Source of the DNA: Chryseobacterium gleum
Lineage (GTDB): Bacteria; Bacteroidota; Bacteroidia; Flavobacteriales; Weeksellaceae
Length of the DNA: 64,000 nt
Assembly: GCF_900636535.1 (NCBI RefSeq)
Contig: NZ_LR134289.1
Span: forward strand, 3,737,001-3,801,000
Direction of reading: 5' to 3'
Positions 33,113 to 43,070 of this stretch are shown here, piece by piece (positions within the stretch are counted from its first letter, which is position 1; every line of letters starts with the position of its first letter). Under the pieces are notes generated by a model. It was not told where the DNA came from. It saw nothing but the letters and a program-made list of their open reading frames with translations, and made no database searches. Both the position numbers and the translations under genes were made by a program.

Positions 33113-34654
33113 CTATAACTGAGAAAGTAAATTTCTGAAGTTCGTCTTCTCATCAATGATTCTTCTCAACTCTGAAACAGGAACTCTTTCCTGCTGCATT
33201 GTATCTCTGTCCCTGATGGTTACCGTGTGATCAGTAAGAGAGTCGTGATCAACCGTGATACAGTATGGAGTACCGATGGCATCCTGTCTTCTGTAACGTT
33301 TTCCGATCGCATCTTTTTCTTCGTAGAATAAGTTGAAATCATATTTCAGGTCATTGAAGATCTTTTCCGCATATTCTGCCAAACCGTCTTTCTTCATCAA
33401 TGGAAGAATAGCAGCTTTAATTGGCGCCAATGCAGGAGGTAAAGATAAAACAGTTCTTTCTGAACCGTCTTCCAATACTTCGTCTCTTAAACAATGAGAG
33501 AAAATAGAAAGGAATAATCTGTCCAAACCTACAGATGTTTCTACTACGTAAGGAACATAGTTTTCATTTCTTTCAGGGTCAAAGAACTGAAGCTTTCTTC
33601 CTGAGAACTCTTCGTGTGCCTTTAGGTCGAAATCCGTTCTTGAGTGGATACCTTCAAGTTCTTTAAATCCGAATGGGAAATTAAATTCAATATCAGCAGC
33701 AGCATTCGCGTAGTGAGCAAGCTTCTCATGATCGTGGAATCTGTAGTTCTCGTCTCCCAAACCTAAAGCTCTGTGCCAGTTCAGACGTTTTTGCTTCCAC
33801 TGTTCGTAGAATTCAAGTTCTGTTCCCGGAGCTACAAAGAACTGCATTTCCATCTGTTCGAATTCACGCATTCTGAAGATAAATTGTCTTGCCACAATCT
33901 CATTTCTGAATGCCTTACCAATCTGTGCAATCCCGAAAGGAAGCTTATGACGTGAAGTTTTTTGTACGTTTAAGAAGTTAACGAAGATACCCTGAGCTGT
34001 TTCAGGTCTAAGGTAAAGGTCCATAGCGTTGTCTGCAGAAGCTCCCAACTTAGTTCCGAACATCAGGTTGAACTGTCTCACTTCTGTCCAGTTTTTAGAA
34101 CCAGTATCCGGGTCCGCAATCTCAAGCTCTTCAATCAAAGCTTTTACATCAGCAAGATCTTCATTTTCCAGAGATTTTGCCAGTCTTGAAAGAATAGCCT
34201 CTCTTTTTGCCCTGTATTCCAGAACTTTTGGATTGGTAGCAACAAACTGATCTTTATCGAAAGCATCACCGAATCTCTTCGCAGCCTTTTCTATCTCTTT
34301 ATTCTCTTTATCTTCAATTTTAGCACAGTAATCCTCTACCAGAACGTCTGCTCTGAAACGTTTCTTGGAATCTTTATTGTCAATCAATGGATCGTTGAAA
34401 GCGTCTACGTGGCCGGATGCCTTCCATGTTGTCGGGTGCATCAAAATTGCCGAATCAATACCTACAATATTTTCGTTAAGCTGTACCATAGCTTTCCACC
34501 AGTATTGTTTGATATTATTTTTTAGTTCGGCACCGTTCTGTCCATAATCATAAACAGCGGATAAACCATCATAGATCTCACTCGATGGGAAAATAAAACC
34601 ATACTCTTTAGCGTGAGAAATCACTTTCTTGAAAACATCTTCTTGCTTTGCCAT
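33113..34654 (-). CDS. glyS: Glycyl-tRNA synthetase (dimeric, class II)
   Basis: Charges tRNA-Gly. 513 residues from ATG 34654 (MAKQEDVFKKVISHAKEYGF); the frame is open further upstream, but that extension is not family-like. Class II motifs include GRKLQFFDPERNENYVPYVV and the motif-2 region FRNEIVARQFIFRMREFEQM, with SVGLDRLFLSIF before the anticodon-binding C-terminal domain. It belongs to the alpha2 type rather than alpha2beta2 GlyQS. Confidence 0.96.
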   Translation of the reverse strand: MAKQEDVFKKVISHAKEYGFIFPSSEIYDGLSAVYDYGQNGAELKNNIKQYWWKAMVQLNENIVGIDSAILMHPTTWKASGHVDAFNDPLIDNKDSKKRFRADVLVEDYCAKIEDKENKEIEKAAKRFGDAFDKDQFVATNPKVLEYRAKREAILSRLAKSLENEDLADVKALIEELEIADPDTGSKNWTEVRQFNLMFGTKLGASADNAMDLYLRPETAQGIFVNFLNVQKTSRHKLPFGIAQIGKAFRNEIVARQFIFRMREFEQMEMQFFVAPGTELEFYEQWKQKRLNWHRALGLGDENYRFHDHEKLAHYANAAADIEFNFPFGFKELEGIHSRTDFDLKAHEEFSGRKLQFFDPERNENYVPYVVETSVGLDRLFLSIFSHCLRDEVLEDGSERTVLSLPPALAPIKAAILPLMKKDGLAEYAEKIFNDLKYDFNLFYEEKDAIGKRYRRQDAIGTPYCITVDHDSLTDHTVTIRDRDTMQQERVPVSELRRIIDEKTNFRNLLSQL

Positions 34655-34760
34655 AATTTTTTTAACGTCTGAAATGCAAAAATAGCAATTTGGATCCAAA
34701 ATCATGAGATTCAATAAAAAAAGCATTAATAAACAGACAAATATTTACAATTTAATTTTT

Positions 34761-34850
34761 AAGGAGCCGGGAACCCGCTCTCCGTTGCAATTCCTCGCTC
34801 GGCGGCTCTGCTTCGCGCCGCCGCCTCACTGTGGGATTTTCTCTTTGATC
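34761..34850. repeat. GC-rich intergenic element
   Basis: This stretch is far richer in GC than its surroundings and contains a hairpin CGGCGGC / GCCGCCG (34800-34806 and 34817-34823). It has the look of a dispersed flavobacterial repeat. Nothing coding is seen in 34655-34957. Confidence 0.6.
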
Positions 34851-34874
34851 GGGGCTATTGATAAAGGAATGTTT

Positions 34875-34907
34875 AAACCTAACAGGTTTTCAAAATCTGT
34901 TAGGTTT
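34875..34907. repeat. Palindromic repeat
   Basis: AAACCTAACAG (34875-34885) pairs perfectly with CTGTTAGGTTT (34897-34907). Located between divergent glyS and truC, so it cannot be a simple end-of-gene terminator; probably a dispersed palindromic element. Confidence 0.7.
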
Positions 34908-34957
34908 ACAAATACGGCAGCATATAATATCAGTCGAAAAATCTTTACTTTTGCCCC

Positions 34958-35653
34958 ATGTTAGAAATTCTTTATCGCGATGAACATCTTATTGCCATCA
35001 ACAAGCCCAGCGGACTACTGGTTCATAAATCTTTTTATGCCGGAGAAGCCGATACGTATGCTATTCAGGAGCTGAAGAAACAGATTGGGCAAAAAGTGTA
35101 TCCGGTACATCGGTTAGATAGGAAAACATCCGGCGTTCTGTTGTTTACTTTAGATAAAGATACTCTCAGAATCATGAGCGAGCAGTTTTCATCACGAGAA
35201 GTAGAGAAAAAATATCTGGCCATTCTACGTGGCTGGACAAAAGAAGAGGAAACTATTGATTATGATTTAATAAATGAAAATGAAGTCAGGCAAAATGCAG
35301 TTACAAACTATCGCCGTTTGCAGACTTCTGAAATAGACTTACCTTTTTTAAAACATCAGACTTCAAGATACTCTTTGGTAGAAGCTATTCCTGAAACGGG
35401 AAGATTTCATCAGCTGAGAAAGCATTTTAAACATATTCTGCATCCTATTTTAGGCTGCAGGAAACACGGTTGCAATAAACAGAATAAGTTGTGGCTTCAG
35501 ACTTTTGAAATCAACAAAATGACACTTCACGCCCATCAGTTGATTTTTAATCATCCTGTTTCCAACGAAAGAATTACGGTAAATGCCACTATAGATGAAG
35601 AGTTCAAAAGGGTAGGAGACATCCTGAAATTCGATCTGAGTGCCTATTCTTAA
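34958..35653 (+). CDS. truC: tRNA pseudouridine(65) synthase
   Basis: RluA-family enzyme of 231 residues. The start EILYRDEHLIAINKPSGLLV is characteristic, and the catalytic Asp lies in VHRLDRKTSGVLLF; the C-terminal TGRFHQLRKHFKHI block follows. The short length without an S4 domain and the N-terminal sequence favour TruC (U65 of tRNA) over RluA/RluD. Divergent from glyS. Confidence 0.88.
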   Translation: MLEILYRDEHLIAINKPSGLLVHKSFYAGEADTYAIQELKKQIGQKVYPVHRLDRKTSGVLLFTLDKDTLRIMSEQFSSREVEKKYLAILRGWTKEEETIDYDLINENEVRQNAVTNYRRLQTSEIDLPFLKHQTSRYSLVEAIPETGRFHQLRKHFKHILHPILGCRKHGCNKQNKLWLQTFEINKMTLHAHQLIFNHPVSNERITVNATIDEEFKRVGDILKFDLSAYS

Positions 35654-35675
35654 TTAAAACATCAAGATTTTAAAT

Positions 35676-35708
35676 ATCCTTGTCAAGGTTTTAAACCTTG
35701 ACAAGGAT
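35676..35708. repeat. Long perfect palindrome
   Basis: ATCCTTGTCAAGGTTT (35676-35691) and AAACCTTGACAAGGAT (35693-35708) form a 16-bp stem around one base. It can act as a terminator for truC but looks like a dispersed repeat unit. Confidence 0.75.
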
Positions 35709-36082
35709 GGTGTTTATAATTATATTAAAAAAAGTATCCCATTCCATTTAACAGATAACGCAGATTTCTCTGTATCTGTTGTTTTTAACGCAATGTTCGC
35801 AAAGTTTAATTATGTCTGCTTTTTATTTCCGATCACAAGGGCACTTCATTCAGCAAAGGCTGATAGCGTGTAATTTGCTTAGTGGAACGCCTTTGCGAAC
35901 CAAAATGTTTTCAGGATGGTCATCTTTCTTTGCGGTCGCAGCGTTAAAAAAAAACACTGATTTGTTGCATATATAGTTATTTTTCCAATTTATAGATACT
36001 ATAGATGAGCCATTTCGATAAAATATCATACATCTATCGAGCATTAATTTTAAAATGAGTAATTTTGTAAAACTTTTTTTCA
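35709..36082. other. Non-coding stretch before pyrD
   Basis: No supported gene. It contains degenerate words such as AACGCAATGTTCGCAAAG and GCCTTTGCGAACC that resemble repeat debris. The pyrD promoter presumably lies in its right end. Confidence 0.5.
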
Positions 36083-37120
36083 ATGTACAAATCGCTCATT
36101 CGTCCTATTCTTTTTAAATTTGATCCCGAAGATGTTCATCACTTTACCTTTTCGGTACTTAAGAATTTTGGATTTCTCACCAGATTATTCTTCCCGAAAC
36201 CTGTTGAAGACAAACGTCTGGAAAGAGAAGTTTTCGGATTGAAATTTAAAAATCCTGTAGGACTGGCTGCCGGTTTCGATAAAAATGCAGTATTGTTCAA
36301 TGAACTGGCAGATTTAGGTTTCGGATTTGTGGAAATCGGAACCGTAACCCCGAGAGCGCAGGCCGGAAATCCTAAAAAAAGATTATTTCGTCTTATTGAA
36401 GATGGCGGAATCATCAACAGAATGGGATTCAATAATGATGGTCTTGAAGCCGCTATTGAAAAACTGAAATCCAATAAAGGAAAAATAATTATCGGTGGAA
36501 ACATCGGAAAAAATACGGATACAAGCCCTGAAAACTATACCCAGGATTATCTGGATTGTTTTGAAGGTCTTCATCCTTATGTAGACTATTTTGTACTGAA
36601 TGTAAGCTGCCCTAATGTAGGAAGTCACGCGAAACTGGAAGATGTAGACTATCTGAGAGAACTTATTACAGAAGTGAAAAAAATAAATCAGTCAAAAGCT
36701 GTACAGAAGCCTATACTCCTGAAAATTGCCCCGGATCTTAATAACAATCAGTTGGACGAAATCATTGAGCTGATTGCTGAAACGAAGATTGATGGTATCG
36801 TAGTTTCCAATACATCAGTGAACCGGGAAGGTCTGAAAACTTCTCCGGAAGTTTTAGAACAGATCGGAAACGGAGGACTGAGCGGAAAACCTATCCGTGA
36901 GAGAAGTACGAAAATGATCAGATACCTTTCTGATAAAAGCAACAGAGCATTTCCAATTATTGGAGTAGGAGGAATTCACTCTGCTAAAGATGCTATGGAA
37001 AAGCTGGATGCAGGAGCTGCATTAGTTCAGTTGTACACCGGATTTATTTATGAAGGTCCCCAATTGATCAACGATATCAATCAGGAGCTTCTGAAAAGAG
37101 CTGGCAGATTACCAAGGTAA
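36083..37120 (+). CDS. pyrD: Dihydroorotate dehydrogenase (quinone), class 2
   Basis: Oxidises dihydroorotate to orotate in pyrimidine synthesis, passing electrons to quinone at the inner membrane. 345 residues with the class-2 N-terminal helix ([20 protein letters not shown]), FMN-binding [13 protein letters not shown], catalytic-loop region [15 protein letters not shown] (Ser as base) and [19 protein letters not shown]. Standard length and start. Confidence 0.95.
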   Translation: MYKSLIRPILFKFDPEDVHHFTFSVLKNFGFLTRLFFPKPVEDKRLEREVFGLKFKNPVGLAAGFDKNAVLFNELADLGFGFVEIGTVTPRAQAGNPKKRLFRLIEDGGIINRMGFNNDGLEAAIEKLKSNKGKIIIGGNIGKNTDTSPENYTQDYLDCFEGLHPYVDYFVLNVSCPNVGSHAKLEDVDYLRELITEVKKINQSKAVQKPILLKIAPDLNNNQLDEIIELIAETKIDGIVVSNTSVNREGLKTSPEVLEQIGNGGLSGKPIRERSTKMIRYLSDKSNRAFPIIGVGGIHSAKDAMEKLDAGAALVQLYTGFIYEGPQLINDINQELLKRAGRLPR

Positions 37121-37256
37121 AAATAAAAGTGTTATCTTAACACAGATTAAGGTCAGCGGACTTAATTGTGGAATGTAGTGAAGAATACAGAGTATTGACT
37201 GGTAAAATTCTTCCTTGTCAGAATGACAAAATAATGGTTCTGAGAATCTATTTTAT

Positions 37257-38501
37257 TTAAATGAAAAAGTGAGCAATGGTATAGATGATCAGTCCTACCA
37301 GACCGCCTACAAGGGTTCCGTTGACCCGGATAAACTGAAGGTCTTTTCCTACTTCCAGCTCCAGTTTTTCACTGAGTTCTTTTCCCTGCCAGTTACCGAC
37401 AGTAGTACTGATGAGGTTTCCGAACTGATGTGTGTTTTTCAGAATGTATTTATAAGCCGTCACACGAACCCAATGGTCAATTTTATTCTGAAGGCTTTCA
37501 TCTGTCTTTAAGTTTTGAGCAAACTCATTCAGGTTTTTTGAAAGGTAGTTCTTCAATGCAGAATTTTCTTCCTGAAGTTCTTTGATCAGCGTTTTTTTGA
37601 TAGAAACCCAGATGTCATTGGAATATTCATCCAGTTTATCATTTTTCAGGAGACCGTTTTTGATGGTTTTGAATTCTTCATCCCACTTAGGATCTTCTTT
37701 CAGATCAACAGAGAATTCATGAATTTTCTGGGTAATCAATGACCTTACTTCATGCTGAGGATCTTCTTCTATCTCTTTGAAAAAATCAGAAAGCCCGTCG
37801 GCAATTTTATCCGCAATTTTATTATCTACAAAAGAAGGAATGAAGGAGTAGCTACCTTTCTTTACGCGGTCTTTAATCATTTCATCGTTTTCTAGGATAT
37901 ATTCTTTGATCTGTTTGGAAAGGTTGGTGATGATCCTTTGGTGATCATTTTTTTCAAGAATATAGTGAATCCCGTTTCCGACAACCTTATTAAGCTTAAT
38001 ATCATCTGTCATTTCCGATACTTTTTTGCTGATAAACTGGCTCACCGTAGAATCGTCCAGTTTATTAAGAATATCCAGTACAATATCGGACAGGTTTCTC
38101 AGTAATATTTCCTGGTTTTTCTCTTTTCCAAGCCATTCGCCGGCGAAATTGGATACTTTGAGTTTTTGAATATAAGGACGGATATTCTGTGGGGAAAGAA
38201 AATTACTCACTACAAAACTTCCCAGATTATCTCCTAACCTTTGTTTGCTGTTTTCAATAAGGTTGGTGTGAGGAATCGGAAGCCCCAGAGGATGACGGAA
38301 CAGCGCGGTTACTGCAAACCAATCGGCCAGCGCACCCACCATTGCTGCTTCGGCAAAAGCCCGTACATAGCCGACCCAATGGGAGTTGTCAGACTTCTGT
38401 AAAATAGTGGTAACGATAAAAATAACGGCCATCAGGACAAATAACCCTGTGGCAAACGCTTTATATTTTCTGAGCTGTTTTCTTTTTGCTTCGTCATTCA
38501 T
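37257..38501 (-). CDS. DUF445 membrane protein
   Basis: 414 residues: an N-terminal transmembrane helix (ATGLFVLMAVIFIVTTIL), the family mark AFAEAAMVGALADWFAVTAL with FRHPLGLPIPHTNLI, a long helical coiled middle and a C-terminal membrane helix (VGGLVGLIIYTIAHFFI). DUF445 (YjiN/YheB) proteins are conserved envelope proteins of unknown function. It stands alone; 37121-37256 shows no clear terminator. Confidence 0.9.
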   Translation of the reverse strand: MNDEAKRKQLRKYKAFATGLFVLMAVIFIVTTILQKSDNSHWVGYVRAFAEAAMVGALADWFAVTALFRHPLGLPIPHTNLIENSKQRLGDNLGSFVVSNFLSPQNIRPYIQKLKVSNFAGEWLGKEKNQEILLRNLSDIVLDILNKLDDSTVSQFISKKVSEMTDDIKLNKVVGNGIHYILEKNDHQRIITNLSKQIKEYILENDEMIKDRVKKGSYSFIPSFVDNKIADKIADGLSDFFKEIEEDPQHEVRSLITQKIHEFSVDLKEDPKWDEEFKTIKNGLLKNDKLDEYSNDIWVSIKKTLIKELQEENSALKNYLSKNLNEFAQNLKTDESLQNKIDHWVRVTAYKYILKNTHQFGNLISTTVGNWQGKELSEKLELEVGKDLQFIRVNGTLVGGLVGLIIYTIAHFFI

Positions 38502-38596
38502 ATTCTCAAATTTACTAAATTTGGTTATGAAACCGTTTAATCTTAAAAAAAGCTTTTAAGCTTCAAAACTTTTGCGGTTAAACCATAAAATTTGTA

Positions 38597-39124
38597 ATGA
38601 AATTTTTAGTTTCACTCACCTTATTATTCTTTCTGCAGGCATGTACGCAGAAATATGAACCCATTAAAAAAACTCTTATGGAAAATACAGAAGCAAAAAG
38701 CAATCCATACTATTCCAGAACTGATACCACAAAACTTAATGTTTCCAATGAAGAATGGAAAAAAATCCTTGCGCCGGAATTATATGCAATCGCAAGGGAA
38801 GCCGCTACCGAAAGAGCTTTCACCGGAAAATATAACGAATTTGATGAGATAGGAGAGTATTATTGTGCTGTATGTGGAAATCATTTGTTCCGTTCTACCT
38901 CAAAATTTTCCAGCAGTTGCGGCTGGCCCAGTTTCTTTGAAGCAGATAAGGAGGGCGTTTATTACAAAAGAGACCAGTCTTATGGAATGGACAGGGTAGA
39001 GGTACTTTGCAAAAGATGTGATTCCCATCTTGGGCATGTCTTTGATGACGGTCCGAAGCCCACCGGATTAAGATATTGTATGAATTCTATAAGTCTGGAA
39101 TTTGTTCCGGATTCTCAAAAATAA
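38597..39124 (+). CDS. msrB: Peptide-methionine (R)-S-oxide reductase, lipoprotein
   Basis: Repairs methionine-R-sulfoxide. It begins with a lipoprotein signal (LLFFLQAC lipobox), so the enzyme is probably membrane-anchored outside the cytoplasm. The MsrB fold is complete: zinc pairs CAVC and CKRC, substrate motif SSSCGWPSFFEA, and the catalytic Cys in GLRYCMNSISLEF. 175 residues, a single-domain MsrB without fused MsrA. Confidence 0.95.
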   Translation: MKFLVSLTLLFFLQACTQKYEPIKKTLMENTEAKSNPYYSRTDTTKLNVSNEEWKKILAPELYAIAREAATERAFTGKYNEFDEIGEYYCAVCGNHLFRSTSKFSSSCGWPSFFEADKEGVYYKRDQSYGMDRVEVLCKRCDSHLGHVFDDGPKPTGLRYCMNSISLEFVPDSQK

Positions 39125-39251
39125 CCACTTTAATTCACAAAATCAGGACGTTAAAGTTTCTTAAATAGCGTTAAACTTTTTAGAGTTATAACCCCCTGGT
39201 AATTATGTTTTTATAATTTTGCCCCACTAATTTGGATTTATATATTATTGA

Positions 39252-40007
39252 ATGAAAGGATTTTATAGCGTACTAGGCCTTGTTTACATGGTGACGACTT
39301 CATTCTACATTTCTCCAAGAGTGATGGTGAAAAGTGAGAATGTCAAAACAACGAAAACTGTAAAAGCAGCTGACACGAAATCTGAGAAGGGCACAACAGC
39401 CATATCTTCATCAGAAGCACTATACCAATCAATCGCATTTGACCCTGAACATGAGCTGAATTATGAAGTGTTCTCAAAAGCATTGACTGGCTATGAAAAT
39501 TTAAAAAAAGCAGGATTGCTTACCCAGGACTCGCATTTATTGACTATCTGCGATTTTTCTATGTCTTCTAACATGAAAAGACTTTGGGTAATTGATCTTG
39601 AAGACAAGAAAGTTCTGTTTAACTCATTAGTGGCACACGGAAAAAACACAGGCGAAGAATTTGCGACGAATTTTTCTAACAGGGAAAGTTCGCTGCAGAG
39701 CAGCCTTGGATTTTATATCACAGATGCAACCTATCAGGGAGATAACGGATATTCTTTGAAATTGCTTGGAATGGACAAAGGCTTTAATGATGCTGCCTAC
39801 AGAAGAGCAATTGTACTTCATGGAGCAGATTACGTAAGTGATGCATTTGCAGCCATGCACAAAAGAATCGGAAGAAGCTGGGGATGTCCGGCTGTACCAA
39901 GAGAGCTGACGCAGTCTATCATTAATACCATTAAAGGACGAAACTGCCTCTTCATCTATTATCCCGATCAGAACTATCTTTCTTCTTCAGAATGGTTGAA
40001 AGCATAA
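39252..40007 (+). CDS. L,D-transpeptidase-like (YkuD_2) protein
   Basis: 251 residues. The N-terminal hydrophobic stretch (FYSVLGLVYMVTTSFYI) is a signal or anchor. The catalytic region holds VLHGADYVSDAF and RIGRSWGCPAVPRELTQ with the nucleophile Cys, as in murein L,D-transpeptidase catalytic-domain (PF13645-type) proteins. The exact activity, cross-linking or lipoprotein attachment, cannot be told. Followed by a terminator. Confidence 0.88.
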   Translation: MKGFYSVLGLVYMVTTSFYISPRVMVKSENVKTTKTVKAADTKSEKGTTAISSSEALYQSIAFDPEHELNYEVFSKALTGYENLKKAGLLTQDSHLLTICDFSMSSNMKRLWVIDLEDKKVLFNSLVAHGKNTGEEFATNFSNRESSLQSSLGFYITDATYQGDNGYSLKLLGMDKGFNDAAYRRAIVLHGADYVSDAFAAMHKRIGRSWGCPAVPRELTQSIINTIKGRNCLFIYYPDQNYLSSSEWLKA

Positions 40008-40011
40008 AAAT

Positions 40012-40042
40012 AAAAAAGCAGTCAGTTTTTGGCTGCTTTTTT
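40012..40042 (+). terminator. Intrinsic terminator after the transpeptidase gene
   Basis: AAAAAAGCAG pairs with CTGCTTTTTT, ending in a T-run. Confidence 0.88.
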
Positions 40043-40061
40043 AAGTTTTAAACTATAAAAG

Positions 40062-40090
40062 AATCCCTGCATGGTTTTCATACAGGGATT
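40062..40090 (-). terminator. Intrinsic terminator after fabF
   Basis: AATCCCTG (40062-40069) and CAGGGATT (40083-40090) with extra loop pairing, just after the fabF stop on the minus strand. Confidence 0.82.
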
Positions 40091-40111
40091 TTGAATAATT
40101 ATTTAATCAGA

Positions 40112-41353
40112 TTAGCTGAATTTCTTAAATACTACAGTCGCATTATGTCCTCCGAATCCAAAGGCATTGCTCAATGCAAAATTAATATTCTTTTCTTTCG
40201 CCTCACCAAATACAATATTGATATCCTTAGGAATACTCTCATCAATATTGTGAAGATTGATCGTTGGTGGAATGATCCCATTCTGAATCGCTTTGATTGA
40301 GAGGATGGCTTCTACCGCACCGGCAGCACCGAGCAAATGGCCGGTCATGGATTTTGTGGCACTGATGTCAAGATTTTTACTTCCTTTAAATGCTTTGTTG
40401 ATAGCTGTTAATTCAATTGTATCTCCAATCGGTGTAGACGTAGCGTGCGGATTAATGTAATCAATATCTTCCATATTGGCTCCTGCTTCTTTCACTGCCA
40501 GCTGCATTGCTTTAATAGCTCCGACACCGTCAGGATGAGGTGCTGTCATATGGTAAGCATCCGCAGTCATGGCTGCTCCGGCTAATTCTGCATAGATTTT
40601 TGCTCCTCTGGCAACAGCATGCTCATATTCCTCAAGCACCAATGCTCCTGCGCCTTCACCCATTACAAATCCGTCTCTGTCTGTATCATAAGGACGGCTG
40701 GCTGTCGCAAAATCATCATTTCTTGTAGACATGGCCTTCATAATAGAAAATCCTCCGATGGAAGCCGGTGTAATAGCTGCCTCAGAACCACCGCTGATGA
40801 TAACTTTGGCTTTTCCGAGACGGATATAGTTGAAAGCATCCATTAATGCCGTATTTCCTGTAGCACAGGCAGATACCGTAGTATAATTGATTCCCTGAAG
40901 GCCATATTTCATAGAAATCATTCCTGATGCCATATTGGCAATGAACTTTGGTACAAAGAACGGATTAAAACGTGGTGTACCATCACCTGCAGCAAAATCC
41001 ATCACTTCTTTTTCGAAGGTCCACATTCCACCTTGTCCTGTTCCCCAGATAACTCCGGTATCGAACGGATCTATTTTTTCAAGTTCCAGTCCGGAATCCT
41101 GAATCGCTTCCGCAGAAGCATACATTGCATATTGCGTAAACAGATCGCTTCTTTTGATTTCGTTATGGTTCAGATATACTTTTGGATCAAAGCCTTTTAC
41201 CTCACAGGCAAAATGTACTTTAAATTTTTCTGTGTCAAAATGGGTAATGAGTCCTGCTCCGCTGACTCCTTTAATACTGTTTTGCCAAAATTCTTCGACA
41301 TTATTTCCCAAAGGCGTCACTGCGCCCAGACCTGTAATGACAACTCTCTTCAT
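40112..41353 (-). CDS. fabF: Beta-ketoacyl-ACP synthase II
   Basis: Condensing enzyme of fatty-acid elongation. 413 residues, full length, with the Cys-His-His triad: Cys163 in TVSACATG, His in NPHATSTPIGD and His in SMTGHLLGAAGA. It starts 2 bp after the thioesterase stop, so it is the last gene of the 43676-40112 cluster. Being clustered with a thiolase and TetR regulator rather than acpP, it may be an accessory FabF copy. Confidence 0.93.
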   Translation of the reverse strand: MKRVVITGLGAVTPLGNNVEEFWQNSIKGVSGAGLITHFDTEKFKVHFACEVKGFDPKVYLNHNEIKRSDLFTQYAMYASAEAIQDSGLELEKIDPFDTGVIWGTGQGGMWTFEKEVMDFAAGDGTPRFNPFFVPKFIANMASGMISMKYGLQGINYTTVSACATGNTALMDAFNYIRLGKAKVIISGGSEAAITPASIGGFSIMKAMSTRNDDFATASRPYDTDRDGFVMGEGAGALVLEEYEHAVARGAKIYAELAGAAMTADAYHMTAPHPDGVGAIKAMQLAVKEAGANMEDIDYINPHATSTPIGDTIELTAINKAFKGSKNLDISATKSMTGHLLGAAGAVEAILSIKAIQNGIIPPTINLHNIDESIPKDINIVFGEAKEKNINFALSNAFGFGGHNATVVFKKFS

Positions 41354-41355
41354 AC

Positions 41356-41781
41356 TTAGTTATTGATTTTGAATAAATTTGAGGTTCCTCTTGCGATTAA
41401 TCTTGTTTTGTCTGCGTTCCATATTTCGCATTGTGCATTGACGAATTGCTTACCTCTTTTAATGATTTTAGTTTCGGCTACAATATTATCATTTTCTTTT
41501 GCAGTTGAAAAATAATCGATGACATTATTTATAGTGGTAATGAAAGAATTTTCATTTAAAGAAAACATGGTGGCACCAATGATATCATCTACAATAGCAG
41601 CGGTAACTCCACCGTGAAGGTTTCCGACAGGGTTCAGCCATTCCGGTCTTACGGTATATTGAAACTCCAGCTGACCTTCTTCAGCAGAAATAACAACAGG
41701 ATTAAGCCATTTCATAAAAGGAGAGGGTGACTGGTCAAATTCTTTTCCGATGAATTGTTTTAATTGTGCTAATCTATCCAT
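41356..41781 (-). CDS. PaaI-family hotdog thioesterase
   Basis: 141 residues with the single hotdog-fold pattern and the active-site segment NLHGGVTAAIVDDIIGATMF. Hydrolyses acyl- or aryl-CoA thioesters; substrate unknown. Sandwiched between the thiolase and fabF genes with 10- and 2-bp gaps, it probably acts on the acyl-CoA pool handled by this cluster. Confidence 0.9.
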   Translation of the reverse strand: MDRLAQLKQFIGKEFDQSPSPFMKWLNPVVISAEEGQLEFQYTVRPEWLNPVGNLHGGVTAAIVDDIIGATMFSLNENSFITTINNVIDYFSTAKENDNIVAETKIIKRGKQFVNAQCEIWNADKTRLIARGTSNLFKINN

Positions 41782-41791
41782 ACTTACGTTT

Positions 41792-43060
41792 TTATTTTTC
41801 TAAAATCATCGTTACTCCCTGTCCACGGGCGGCACAGATGGATATAAACCCTTTTCCGCTGCCTTTTTCATGAAGTAATTTTGCCAGGGTTGCAATAATT
41901 CTTCCACCTGTTGCGGCAAAAGGATGCGCGGCTGCAAGACTTCCTCCTTTTACATTCAGTTTACTTCTGTCTATTTTTCCTAGGGCTTTCTCCAGTCCGA
42001 ATTTTTTGGCAAGCTCATCATTTTCCCAAATCTTTATGGTAGCTAAAACCTGTGCGGCAAATGCTTCATGAATTTCATAATAATCGAAATCAGAAAGATT
42101 CATACCTGCTTTTTTCAGCATTCTTTCTGCTGCAAAAACCGGCGCCAGGAGCAGATCCTGTTTATTTTCAACATATTCTATTCCGGCAAGCTCTGAAAAG
42201 CTGATATAAGCTAAAACAGGAAGATCATTGGCTTTTGCCCATTCCTCACTGGCCAGCAAAACTGCTGAAGCTCCGTCTGTAAATGGAGTTGAATTTCCGG
42301 CCGTTAAAGTTCCGTTCTGCTTGTCGAAAGCAGGTTTCAGCTGTGAAAGCTTTTCAATACTGCTGTCACGTCTTAGGTTATTATCTTTATCCAGACCGAA
42401 AGCTGGAGTGACCATATCATCAAAGAATCCTTCATCATAAGCTTTTGCCATATTCTGGTGGCTTTTTAATGCTAATTCATCCTGTTCCTGTCTTGATATA
42501 TTGTAATATTTTGCAGTAATTTCTGTATGTTCACCCATAACAAGGCCTGTCTTGGGTTCCTGTCCTTTATAGGGAATAGGCATCCAGTCTTTCAGTTTCG
42601 GGCTCAGTAATTGTTTTAATTTTCCGAATGCTGACTTTTCTTTGTTAGCCTTCAGCAGGGCTTTTCTCAAACGGGGTGAAGATTCAAAAGGAATATTGCT
42701 CATGGCTTCCACACCACATGCAATACCACAGTCTATCTGGCCCAGGGCAATTTTATTTCCAATATAAATAGCTGCCTCAATTCCAGTGTCGCATGCCTGT
42801 TGAAGATCACATGCAGGAGTTGCAGGATCCAGCGTTGTATTCATCACGGTTTCTCTGATGAGGTTGCTTTCAGAAATGTGTTTAATTACAGCACCGCCGG
42901 CCACTTCCCCGAGTCGTTTTCCTTTAAGACGATAACGGTCTATCAATCCGTTCAGAGAAGCAAGAAGGAGATCCTGGTTCCCCTGTTCCGAATAAGCGGT
43001 ATTCATTCTGGCAAAAGGAATTCTGTTGTATCCTACAATAGCCACTTTTTTTGTTTCCAT
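41792..43060 (-). CDS. Thiolase (acetyl-CoA C-acyltransferase)
   Basis: 422 residues from ATG 43060 (METKKVAIVGYNRIPFARMN). The thiolase sites are visible: acyl-accepting Cys in LQQACDTGIEAA, YEIHEAFAAQVLA, GGSLAAAHPFAATGGR (His) and the second Cys in SICAARGQG. Closest in feel to FadI-type thiolases of beta-oxidation. It follows the TetR gene by 10 bp, suggesting control by that regulator. Confidence 0.9.
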   Translation of the reverse strand: METKKVAIVGYNRIPFARMNTAYSEQGNQDLLLASLNGLIDRYRLKGKRLGEVAGGAVIKHISESNLIRETVMNTTLDPATPACDLQQACDTGIEAAIYIGNKIALGQIDCGIACGVEAMSNIPFESSPRLRKALLKANKEKSAFGKLKQLLSPKLKDWMPIPYKGQEPKTGLVMGEHTEITAKYYNISRQEQDELALKSHQNMAKAYDEGFFDDMVTPAFGLDKDNNLRRDSSIEKLSQLKPAFDKQNGTLTAGNSTPFTDGASAVLLASEEWAKANDLPVLAYISFSELAGIEYVENKQDLLLAPVFAAERMLKKAGMNLSDFDYYEIHEAFAAQVLATIKIWENDELAKKFGLEKALGKIDRSKLNVKGGSLAAAHPFAATGGRIIATLAKLLHEKGSGKGFISICAARGQGVTMILEK

Positions 43061-43070
43061 ATGGTATAAT

